Of a stretch of 39,014 bases of DNA, positions 33,027 to 39,014 are shown piece by piece. The notes below the pieces were generated by a model. It saw only the letters and a list, made by a program, of their open reading frames with translations. It made no database searches and was not told the DNA's origin. A program made the position numbers and the translations under genes. This DNA comes from Planctomycetota bacterium (lineage in GTDB: Bacteria; Planctomycetota; J058). The first letter of the stretch is position 1. Every line of letters starts with the position of its first letter. The stretch lies in the NCBI GenBank assembly GCA_023954375.1, contig JAMLIC010000074.1:1-39014 (forward strand), read 5' to 3'.

Positions 33027-33314
33027 ATGACGAAGCGGGAGATCGTCAAGTCGATCGCCGAGCGGACGGCCCTCACCCAGTCGCAGGCCAGCGACGTGGT
33101 CCAGCTGCTCCTCGAGGCGATCGTCGAGACGGTCGTCGAGGAGCGTCGGGTGGAGCTGCGGAACTTCGGCGTGTTCGAGCTGAAGAGCCGGCGCCCGCGC
33201 AAGGCGCGTAACCCCAGGACTGGCGAGGTCTTGATCGTCCCGGAGCGGCTCGCGGTCGTGTTCCGGCCGGGGCGCGCCTTCGAGGAGCAGCTCGCCGCGC
33301 TCGAGCCGCGCTGA
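33027..33314 (+). CDS. HU/IHF family DNA-binding protein
   Basis: A 95-residue histone-like protein that bends DNA as a dimer. The N-terminal helices (MTKREIVKSIAERTALTQSQASDVVQ) and the strand ELRNFGVFELKSRRPRKARN with the beta-arm sequence RNPRTGEVLIVPERLAVVFRPG are the standard HU/IHF layout; the tip contains the conserved NP proline that intercalates into DNA. Whether it is HU or an IHF subunit cannot be decided from this alone. It has its own extended -10 and precedes the ECF sigma gene by 63 nt. Confidence 0.94.
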   Translation: MTKREIVKSIAERTALTQSQASDVVQLLLEAIVETVVEERRVELRNFGVFELKSRRPRKARNPRTGEVLIVPERLAVVFRPGRAFEEQLAALEPR

Positions 33315-33367
33315 ACCCGCGCCCCTGCCCGGGCGTCCTGGGGCCGGGCGCGAGAGACCACGGGGGG

Positions 33368-33373
33368 TAGGAC
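33368..33373 (+). promoter_or_regulatory. -10-like box (GGTAGGAC) 4 nt before the sigma-factor start
   Basis: GGGTAGGACGCGAGTG: TAGGAC resembles the boxes before the pseudopilin and Fic genes, only 4 nt from the GTG at 33378. No Shine-Dalgarno is clear. The gene could equally be read from the HU transcript. Confidence 0.3.
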
Positions 33374-33377
33374 GCGA

Positions 33378-34004
33378 GTGACCCAGCCGGACCCGGACAC
33401 CGGCGCGGACCTGCGCGAGCGCGGCGACGCGCTCGCGCTCGCCTTCCAGGACGGCGACCCGCAGGCGTTCGCCGACCTCGTCGACCTGTTCCAGGAGCGC
33501 TTCTACCGGGTCGCCTACCGCATCCTGGGCGACCCCGACGAGGCGCTCGACGTCGTCCAGGACGCGTTCGTGAAGGTCCACGGCGCGATCGCCTCGTGGG
33601 ACCGCGAGGCGCGCTTCGCCTCGTGGGCCTTCCGCATCGTCACCAACCTGGCGATCGACGGCCTCCGGCGGCGCGGGCGCGAGCGCAAGGCGTTCGAGGG
33701 GCGCGCGCAGGAGCAGGCGGACCTCCAGGAGGACCGGGCGGGCGAGGGCCTCGCCGCCGAGGAGCAGACGGCGCTCGTCGGCCAGATCAAGGCGGCGATC
33801 GACGGGCTGCCGCCCGGGCAGCGGGCGATCGTCGCCCTGCGCCACTACGAGGGGTTCAGCCTGAAGGAGATCGCGGAGGTCCGCGGGTGCGCGCTGGGCA
33901 CGGTGAAGTCGACGCTGCACCAGGCCTTCAGGAACCTGCGGACGAGCCTCGGGGCCGAGGTGCTCGAGGCGGTCGGCGCGCGCGCCGGGGGAGGAGACCG
34001 TTGA
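33378..34004 (+). CDS. RNA polymerase sigma factor, ECF (RpoE-like)
   Basis: A 208-residue ECF sigma factor. Region 2 reads RFYRVAYRILGDPDEALDVVQDAFVKVH and ARFASWAFRIVTNLAIDGLRRR (about 36-100), binding the -10 and core polymerase. A ~35-residue acidic linker follows. Region 4 (about 135-195) reads LPPGQRAIVALRHYEGFSLKEIAEVRG and GTVKSTLHQAFRNLR, with the helix-turn-helix for the -35. The GTG start at 33378 lies after TAGGAC with weak ribosome-site complementarity. The TGA stop overlaps the TTG start of a zinc-finger anti-sigma gene, the classic sigma/anti-sigma pair arrangement. Confidence 0.94.
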   Translation: MTQPDPDTGADLRERGDALALAFQDGDPQAFADLVDLFQERFYRVAYRILGDPDEALDVVQDAFVKVHGAIASWDREARFASWAFRIVTNLAIDGLRRRGRERKAFEGRAQEQADLQEDRAGEGLAAEEQTALVGQIKAAIDGLPPGQRAIVALRHYEGFSLKEIAEVRGCALGTVKSTLHQAFRNLRTSLGAEVLEAVGARAGGGDR

Positions 34005-35168
34005 ACCACTGCGAGTGGACCGAGGAGCGCCTGCCGCTCCTGGCCTACGGCGAGCTCGACGCCGACGAGCGCGACCGCGCGCTCGCGCACCTCGAGGGCT
34101 GCGACGGCTGCCGCGGGGCGCGGGCCGCGCTCGAGGGCGCGGCCGCGGCCCTGGCGGCGGTGCCGCTGCGTCATCCCGACCCGGACCGGCTCCAGGGGCT
34201 CAAGGCCCGGGTCCTGGCGGCGGTCGGCGCCGACGCCTGCCCGCGCGAGGCGGACCTGCTCGACCCCGACGCGGTCGATCTGGCCGCGCACCTCGAGGGC
34301 TGCGCGCCGTGCCGCGGGGCCGGGGCGGCGTTCGGCCACGTGGCGCGCGCCCTCGACCTCGTCCCCTTGCGGCGGCCGGGCGAGGCGGCGTGGGCGGCCG
34401 CGCGCGACGCGGTCCGCGCGCGCGCCGGCGATGCCCGCGCGGCCCGGCGTGCCCGCCAGGGCGGCTGCTCCGGTTCCCGGGCCGCGCCCGGGCGGCCGCG
34501 GCCGCCGCAGCCCGTCCTCCCTGGCCGCCGGCGCGTTCGCGCTCGGCCGCGCCACCGCGCCCCGGGACCCCCTGCAGCAGGCGCTGGCGCTCAGGACCAG
34601 CGCCGACCTGCTCGTGCGCTCGCAGCACCCGCAGCAGCGTGGGTGGGTGGCGCCGGCGATCACGGCCTACGCCCAGGTGATCGAGGCCGTGGGCCCGGGC
34701 GCCGACGCCGCGCGCCGGGCCGACCGCGAGCTCGCCGCGCTGCAGGCGCTCGAGCGGCTCCAGCGCCGCACCGACTCGCCCACGCCGGACGACCTCGCGC
34801 AGCTCATGGTCGAGTTCCCCGACGCCCCGGCGACGTTCGCCTGCGTGTTCCAGGGCTACGCCGGCCGGACGGCCGCGCCCCTGGCCGACGACGGCGCGGC
34901 GCCCCCGCCCGGCGGGCTGGTCGGCGGCTGGCGCGGCGCGAGCGGGACGATCCCGTACGCCGAGATGGAGGGCTTCAACGAGGCCCTGAAGCGGATCCAG
35001 GAGCCGCGGCTGCGGCAGGCGCTCCGCCTGCAGCGCGCGCTGCAGCTCGAGGACATGGGCGACCTCGCCCAGGCCCGGGAGTGCTACGAGCAGGTGCTCG
35101 GCGAGGCGCACGACGACACCCCGGCCGCGCGCGTGGCGCGGGCGCGGCTGGCGCGGCTGCGGGGCTGA
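34001..35168 (+). pseudogene. Zinc-finger anti-sigma factor with two ZAS motifs; two frame changes
   Basis: The TTG at 34001 (GGAGGAG 5 nt upstream) overlaps the sigma stop as TTGA. The N-terminus MNHCEWTEERLPLLAYGELD followed by ALAHLEGCDGC is a zinc-binding anti-sigma motif (H-x3-C-x2-C); a second copy, LAAHLEGCAPC, follows about 65 residues later. The frame then changes near 34450 and again near 34508. Across these points the sequence continues as LLRFPGRARAAAAAA and SSLAAGAFALGRATAP, which together look like the expected membrane span. The extracytoplasmic part (to 35168) is helical with TPR-like ALQLEDMGDLAQARECYEQV. It would hold the ECF sigma factor inactive at the membrane. The frame changes may be sequencing errors, since protein-like sequence continues in full on both sides. 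Confidence 0.75.
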
Positions 35169-35200
35169 CGACTCGCGCGCGCTCGATGCCCGTGTCCGAA

Positions 35201-35367
35201 GATGCAGGATTGCACGCGACACGCTCGAGCCACGGGGGGAATGCAACCGCGAGCGAGGCGAGGCCGCGGAGGCCGAGGCGAGGGTGCGCGCGCGGGTCGT
35301 ATCGATCGCGGATCCCCCCCCCCCGCCCCCCCTCGCCCGGCATCCGCGGCCGCAGCCGTCGATCACA
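35201..35367 (-). repeat. Degenerate repeat copy (copy F) after the 77-residue protein gene
   Basis: On the minus strand, directly after the TAG stop, comes TGTGATCGACGGCTGCGGCC and then GCGGATGCCGGGCGAGG, the opening ~38 nt of the repeat family. After a G run the rest is only loosely related (CTCGCCTCGGCCTCCGCGGC). It therefore starts at the gene's stop codon and in the gene's direction. Confidence 0.65.
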
Positions 35368-35601
35368 CTACAACGCGAAGTCGGCGCCGACGCGGTACTC
35401 GAGCCGCGCCAGGTCCAGCCGGTCGCGGTACTGCTTGCGGGTGCGCTCGTCGGTGCCGCGCAGGAACGAGAGCGTGTAGGCGCCCTTGTCCTCGTAGATC
35501 CGCAGCACCTCGCCCACGGCGACGCCCTTCTTCCCCGGCTCGACCTTGCTCAGGTCCTTCAGGAACACCGTCGAGCCGAGCGCGCGCTTGAGCTCCTCCA
35601 C
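35368..35601 (-). CDS. 77-residue protein, unknown
   Basis: A small charged protein (MEELKRALGSTVFLKDLSKV at the start; RKQYRDRLDLARLEYRVGAD near the end), without signal peptide or membrane span. VEPGKKGVAVGEVLRIYEDKGAYTLSF looks like two or three beta strands with a G-x-x-G-x-x-G turn, so a small beta-barrel fold is possible. I do not recognise the family. The GTG at 35601 is preceded by AGGAGG at good spacing and by TATCGT 27 nt upstream, which supports a real gene. It stands alone, divergent from the Fic gene. Confidence 0.72.
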   Translation of the reverse strand: MEELKRALGSTVFLKDLSKVEPGKKGVAVGEVLRIYEDKGAYTLSFLRGTDERTRKQYRDRLDLARLEYRVGADFAL

Positions 35602-35628
35602 GTCAACCTCCTCGGGGTCGTCCGGCGA

Positions 35629-35634
35629 ACGATA
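35629..35634 (-). promoter_or_regulatory. -10 box (GCTATCGT) for the 77-residue protein gene
   Basis: GCGCTATCGTTCG on the minus strand, 27 nt before the GTG at 35601 and upstream of its AGGAGG site. Confidence 0.4.
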
Positions 35635-35702
35635 GCGCGCGCCCCTGGCCGAGGCAATCGGGCCGCCGCCCCGCCGGTGTGTCCCTGGGGGCCGGCCGGT
35701 GC

Positions 35703-35708
35703 TAGGAT
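35703..35708 (+). promoter_or_regulatory. Extended -10 (TGCTAGGAT) for the Fic gene
   Basis: GGTGCTAGGATCC, identical in its core GCTAGGAT to the pseudopilin promoter, 26 nt before the ATG at 35735. No -35 match. Confidence 0.5.
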
Positions 35709-35734
35709 CCGCCCGCGGAGGCAGGCGCGAGCGG

Positions 35735-36394
35735 ATGACCGAGCTCGACCCGGAGACGACGGCGCGCTACGTCTATCACTCCAACCGCCTCGACGGGCTG
35801 GCGCTCTCCGAGGAGCAGACGCGCGGGGTGCTCGCCGGCGGCGGCGCGCCGACCGACGTGCTCACGGGCGAGGACGGCAAGGAGTACGAGGCGGAGGTGG
35901 CCCTCGGCCACGCCCGCGCGCTCAAGGGCATGGTCCTCATGGCCCGGAGCGACGCGCCCGTCACGCACGACTCGATCCGCGCCCTGCACCAGGCCCTCAT
36001 GGGCGAGCTGCTCCTGTCGGCCGGCGAGTACCGCGAGTGCACGCTCCGCTACAAGGGCCTCCTGATCGCCTCCCCGCCGGAGCGGCTGCAGGAGCGCATG
36101 GAGTGGTTCGTCGGGCTCGTGAACTCGGGGCTGAAGAAGTCGACCGACCCCCACAAGCTCAGCTGGCGGATCCACCACGAGTTCATCACGCTGCACCCGT
36201 TCATCGAGGGCAACGGGCGCATGGCGCGCCTCCTGCTGAACATGGTGCGCCTGCGCCGCGGGCTCGACCTGACGATCGTGCCCTTCGAGAACCGCGACAA
36301 GTACAGCCGCGCGATCATCGAGTTCCAGCAGCAGAAGATCCAGCGCGACCGCGAGCGCCTGGCGTCGGCCGAGGGTCCCATTCCGGAGGCGTGA
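35735..36394 (+). CDS. Fic family protein (probable AMP-transferase)
   Basis: A 219-residue Fic-fold enzyme that would transfer AMP from ATP to a hydroxyl side chain of a target protein. The complete active site HPFIEGNGRMAR spans 154-165 (catalytic H154, metal/phosphate-binding loop, R162 and R165). Near the N-terminus HSNRLDGLALSEEQT (15-29) matches the inhibitory helix of class II Fic proteins, (S/T)xxxE(G/N), except that the inhibitory glutamate is D20. The ATG at 35735 is chosen since the open frame upstream overlaps the -10 box. No antitoxin partner precedes it. The following gene, a nuclease-like protein, starts 67 nt downstream with a -10 box of its own. Target unknown. Confidence 0.92.
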   Translation: MTELDPETTARYVYHSNRLDGLALSEEQTRGVLAGGGAPTDVLTGEDGKEYEAEVALGHARALKGMVLMARSDAPVTHDSIRALHQALMGELLLSAGEYRECTLRYKGLLIASPPERLQERMEWFVGLVNSGLKKSTDPHKLSWRIHHEFITLHPFIEGNGRMARLLLNMVRLRRGLDLTIVPFENRDKYSRAIIEFQQQKIQRDRERLASAEGPIPEA

Positions 36395-36422
36395 GCCCGG
36401 GCGATGGGCCCCCGCCGCCTGG

Positions 36423-36428
36423 TAAGGT
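36423..36428 (+). promoter_or_regulatory. Extended -10 (TGGTAAGGT) for the nuclease-like gene
   Basis: CCTGGTAAGGTAGG, 33 nt before the ATG at 36462, with TGG directly before TAAGGT. GGAGG follows as ribosome site. Confidence 0.5.
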
Positions 36429-36461
36429 AGGCGCCCCAGCCCGCCCAGCCGAGGAGGCCCC

Positions 36462-37856
36462 ATGAAGCTCGCCACCGCCGACCGTCACGCGGACCTCTAC
36501 CCCGACCGGCACCTCAACGTCTTCGTCCCCTACCGCAGCCACGCGCTCGACTACAACGTCACGCGCGCGCTGGTCTCGACCCTGCGCTGGTCGCGGCCCG
36601 AGGTCACGCGCGACTTCGTCACGCAGCTGGCCGGCGTGGAGCTCCCGGCGGGCTCCGGGGCCGCGTTCCACCACGACCTCCACGCCTGCGACTACGAGGA
36701 CTTCGACCCGGCGAAGAGCGCGCAGCAGGTGGTGCTGGGGATCTCGCTCGGCGGGGCGATCGCGCCCAACCTGCCGTCGCTCGACGGGGTGAACCGCGAG
36801 GCGCTGCTGACGCTCCTGCGCTCGCCTCACCCGCCCGAGCGGATCCTCGAGAACCTGCGCCTGATCCTCGGCCGGCCCGAGCTGGGCTGGGACGACGCGG
36901 CGACGCTCGTCCACACGCTCGAGGAGCTCGAGGACGGCTGCACCCCCGACGGCTGGGTCTTCTCGGCCGACGCCGGGGTGTGCGTGCTGATCGAGGCCAA
37001 GCTCACCCGCTACCTCGACCAGTACCAGCTCGAGCGCTACGCGGAGGTCTACTACGAGCGGCGCCCGGAGCCCGGCCAGCTCGTCGTGCGCCGGTGGGAC
37101 CAGGTGGCGGCCTTCTTCGCCGCGCGCCGCGACGACCCCGACGCCCTGACGGCGTTCCTCTGCCGGCAGCTCCACGACTACCTCGACGTCCTCGGGCTCG
37201 TCGGGTTCGAGGGCTTCAAGCCCTACGACTTCGACGTGGACGCGGCGCAGGAGGCCCTGCCGAAGTTCTTCAGCTTCGCCGGCGCCGCCCGCGCGCGCGC
37301 GCAGGAGGGCGGGCTGCCGCTGGGCGAGGTGCGGCCGAGCCCCACCGGGGCGCGGATCGCGTTCGCCGACGGCAACGTGCCGGGCGAGCTGTCGCTCGAC
37401 CTGCTCGACAAGGGCGTCCGCGTGGAGCTGCGCGCCGGCGACGCGCCGGCGGGCCGGTTCGCCGGGGCCGCGGCCGTCGACGCCCTCCTGGCGGCGAGCG
37501 AGGACGGGGCGAAGAACCCGCTGGCCGGGCTGGAGCTCAAGGACCTCCACGCGCGCGTCCATCGCCTCAGCGCCGACTCGCCCGACGGCGAGGCGTTCCC
37601 CGACCTCGAGACGTTCCACGGGCCGGTCGAGGCCGAGGCCTTCGGCGAGGTCCTGGCCGAGCTGCGCCGGCAGCATCCGGCCGACCACGGCCGCGACGCC
37701 GCCGGCCACTACCGCCGCGGCGTCCTGTCGGTCGGTCGCGTCGTCGAGCGCGACGAGCTCCTGGGCGCGGGCGAGCGGGCGCTCGAGCGCGTCGGGGCGG
37801 CGATCGCCGACGTGGTCAAGGTCGCCCGCCGGCTCGGGCCCGTCTCGCCGACCTGA
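36462..37856 (+). CDS. PD-(D/E)XK nuclease-like protein, unknown
   Basis: A 464-residue cytosolic protein. Around residues 162-193 it reads PDGWVF ... VCVLIEAKL ... LDQYQLERYA; an acidic residue, then hydrophobic strand plus E178-x-K180, then Q-x-x-R-Y is the usual core of PD-(D/E)XK nucleases (compare the VEAK...QL-x-RY of Mrr/Cas4-like and DUF-type restriction proteins). The N-terminal 130 residues (LNVFVPYRSHALDYNVTRAL) and the C-terminal half are not recognised. DNA cleavage is inferred from the motif alone. ATG 36462 has GGAGG 6 nt upstream. Its stop overlaps the FHA gene start (TGATG), so the two are co-translated and may form a complex; Fic precedes it. Confidence 0.7.
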   Translation: MKLATADRHADLYPDRHLNVFVPYRSHALDYNVTRALVSTLRWSRPEVTRDFVTQLAGVELPAGSGAAFHHDLHACDYEDFDPAKSAQQVVLGISLGGAIAPNLPSLDGVNREALLTLLRSPHPPERILENLRLILGRPELGWDDAATLVHTLEELEDGCTPDGWVFSADAGVCVLIEAKLTRYLDQYQLERYAEVYYERRPEPGQLVVRRWDQVAAFFAARRDDPDALTAFLCRQLHDYLDVLGLVGFEGFKPYDFDVDAAQEALPKFFSFAGAARARAQEGGLPLGEVRPSPTGARIAFADGNVPGELSLDLLDKGVRVELRAGDAPAGRFAGAAAVDALLAASEDGAKNPLAGLELKDLHARVHRLSADSPDGEAFPDLETFHGPVEAEAFGEVLAELRRQHPADHGRDAAGHYRRGVLSVGRVVERDELLGAGERALERVGAAIADVVKVARRLGPVSPT

Positions 37857-38950
37857 TGAGCGTCGCCCTCCCCGACGCCCCCGACCCGGCGGACGGCCTC
37901 GCCGCGCCCGCGGCGGGTCCCCCCGTCGGCCTCGAGCTCCGCTTCGAGCGCGGCCGCCGCCGCGGCGAGGCGCTGGCGCTCGTGGCCGGCGCCCTGCGCG
38001 TGGGGACGGCGCGCACCAACGAGCTGCAGGTGCGCGAGGCCGGGGTGAGCTTCCGCCACGCCGTGCTCCACGTGGCCCCCGACGGCGCGGTGACGCTGGA
38101 GGAGCTCGGCGCGCGCGGCGGGACCTTCGTCAACGGGGCGCCCGTCCAGGGCCGCCGCGACCTCGTCGCCGGCGACCGCGTGCGCCTGGGCGACGAGGTG
38201 GAGCTCGTCCTGGCGGAGGCCGCGGCGCGCGACCCGCGCGAGGCGCTCGCGGTGCTCGTCCCTCACGCCGTCGCCCGCGAGCTGCCGGAGGTCGACGACC
38301 TGCGCCTGGCCGCCGCCACCTCCGACGCGCTCGACGAGGCCCTCGCGGCCGCGCACGACCCCGGCGCGCGCGAGGCGATCGAGGCCGACGCCCGCCGCTT
38401 CGCCGACGACGTGCGCGGGCTCCTCCGCCCCGCCCTCGTCCCCGCCGCCCCCGACGCCTGGCTCCGCTGGGCGGCGCCCGACCCGCTCGGCTGCCTGGCC
38501 GCGCCGGGCGACGTCTACGTGCTCGTCCGGCGCTGGGAGCTCCTGGCCCTCCTCCCCGACGTCGCCGTCGGCGACGGGCCGACGCGCGTCGGCGGCGCGC
38601 TCGGCTGGCTGCTCCAGGGCGCCGCGCGCCTCACACCCCGCCGCGTGGACGACCTCGGCGGCGGCGTCTGGGCCTGCGAGTACGAGGCCGAGCGGCCCAT
38701 GCTCGGCCGCTTCTCGCGCCTCCGCGCCGTCGGCGACGGCCGCGCCCTGGCGCTCGCCGGCACGCCCGCCGTCGTCCCGGCCCTCCCGCCGCCGCGCGCC
38801 GCCGAGGACCCCGTCGAGGAGGCCCTGCGCCGCGCGCACGACACGAACCGCTGGCGCCCGCCCCCCCGCGGCGCCGGGCCCGCCGCCCCGCCCCTGCCCC
38901 CGGGCGGCCGCTACGGGCGCCTCAGGCACCGGCCCGAGCGGGCGAAGTAG
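37856..38950 (+). CDS. FHA-domain protein
   Basis: A 364-residue protein. Residues ~26-120 form a forkhead-associated domain that would bind phosphothreonine: RVGTARTNELQV (48-59), VSFRHAVL with S65/R67/H68, and GTFVNGAPV with N93/G94, then GDRVRLGDEVELVL. The R/S/N recognition positions are present, though the canonical S-R-x-H-A is SFRHA. The remaining ~240 residues are Ala/Leu/Arg-rich and contain no recognised domain; the C-terminal 40 residues are Pro/Arg-rich. A kinase partner is encoded in the same window (6143-9310), but a link is speculation. ATG 37856 overlaps the stop of the nuclease-like gene. A repeat copy starts 7 nt after its stop. Confidence 0.85.
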   Translation: MSVALPDAPDPADGLAAPAAGPPVGLELRFERGRRRGEALALVAGALRVGTARTNELQVREAGVSFRHAVLHVAPDGAVTLEELGARGGTFVNGAPVQGRRDLVAGDRVRLGDEVELVLAEAAARDPREALAVLVPHAVARELPEVDDLRLAAATSDALDEALAAAHDPGAREAIEADARRFADDVRGLLRPALVPAAPDAWLRWAAPDPLGCLAAPGDVYVLVRRWELLALLPDVAVGDGPTRVGGALGWLLQGAARLTPRRVDDLGGGVWACEYEAERPMLGRFSRLRAVGDGRALALAGTPAVVPALPPPRAAEDPVEEALRRAHDTNRWRPPPRGAGPAAPPLPPGGRYGRLRHRPERAK

Positions 38951-38957
38951 CTCAGGT

Positions 38958-39014
38958 GTGATCGCGGCTGCGGCCGGGGATGGCGGGCGCTGCGGGGCGT
39001 CGGGGGGGGGGGGG
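38958..39014 (+). repeat. Repeat copy (copy G) cut by the window end
   Basis: GTGTGATCGCGGCTGCGGCC followed by GGGGATGGCGGGCGCTGC is the opening of the 184-bp repeat family, 7 nt after the FHA gene stop and in its direction. The sequence then breaks into a run of G, which looks like an assembly end inside the repeat. Confidence 0.8.

Overview
The window is a very GC-rich stretch of bacterial chromosome (roughly three quarters G+C by eye). No rRNA, tRNA, phage or insertion-sequence gene is visible. The gene set is a Pkn2-type Ser/Thr kinase with a sugar-hydrolase-like C-terminus, FG-GAP repeat proteins, a pseudopilin operon without its secretin or ATPases, a PATAN-TPR protein, zinc-finger anti-sigma factor, and a kinase-like/AAA+/TPR/sigma-54 fusion. 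That fits an uncultivated Planctomycetota-like or Myxococcota-like bacterium; the phylum call is inference. Both ends run into G/C homopolymers, and the right end stops inside a repeat also found elsewhere in the window, so these look like contig edges.

Layout. 0.3-2.4 kb: orphan DNA methyltransferase, three tandem 184-bp repeats, YceK-like lipoprotein. 2.4-5.8 kb: a large unknown helical protein converging on a purine nucleoside phosphorylase/response-regulator pair, with repeat copies between them. 6.1-13.0 kb (minus strand): two FG-GAP exported proteins, a small membrane protein and a 1055-residue Ser/Thr kinase. 13.1-16.3 kb: lipoprotein with an HExxH site converging on an ABC ATPase/permease pair. 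16.4-21.4 kb (minus): five overlapping pseudopilin genes (G, G', H, I, J types) behind a good sigma-70-type promoter. 21.6-27.6 kb: a bacterial CDC123/D123 protein, divergent from a giant sigma-54-dependent regulator whose reading frame changes about eight times. 28-32.2 kb: PATAN-TPR protein, ALDH7-type dehydrogenase, small exported DUF4177-like protein. 32.3-33 kb: no gene. 33-35.2 kb: HU-family protein, ECF sigma factor and translationally coupled zinc-finger anti-sigma factor (two frame changes). 35.4-39 kb: a 77-residue protein, then Fic AMP-transferase, PD-(D/E)XK nuclease-like protein and FHA-domain protein.

Three patterns cut across the genes. (1) A structured repeat family begins at or just after the stop codon of five genes, always in the direction of that gene, and its stems show compensating base changes. 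(2) A second family of long hairpins built from GGACACGGAGG/GGACACGAAGG-type words follows two (perhaps three) gene ends. (3) A -10 box of the form G(C/G)TA-N-G-(A/G)-T recurs in front of most transcription units; in several cases it lies only 4-9 nt from the start codon with no Shine-Dalgarno, suggesting leaderless transcripts.
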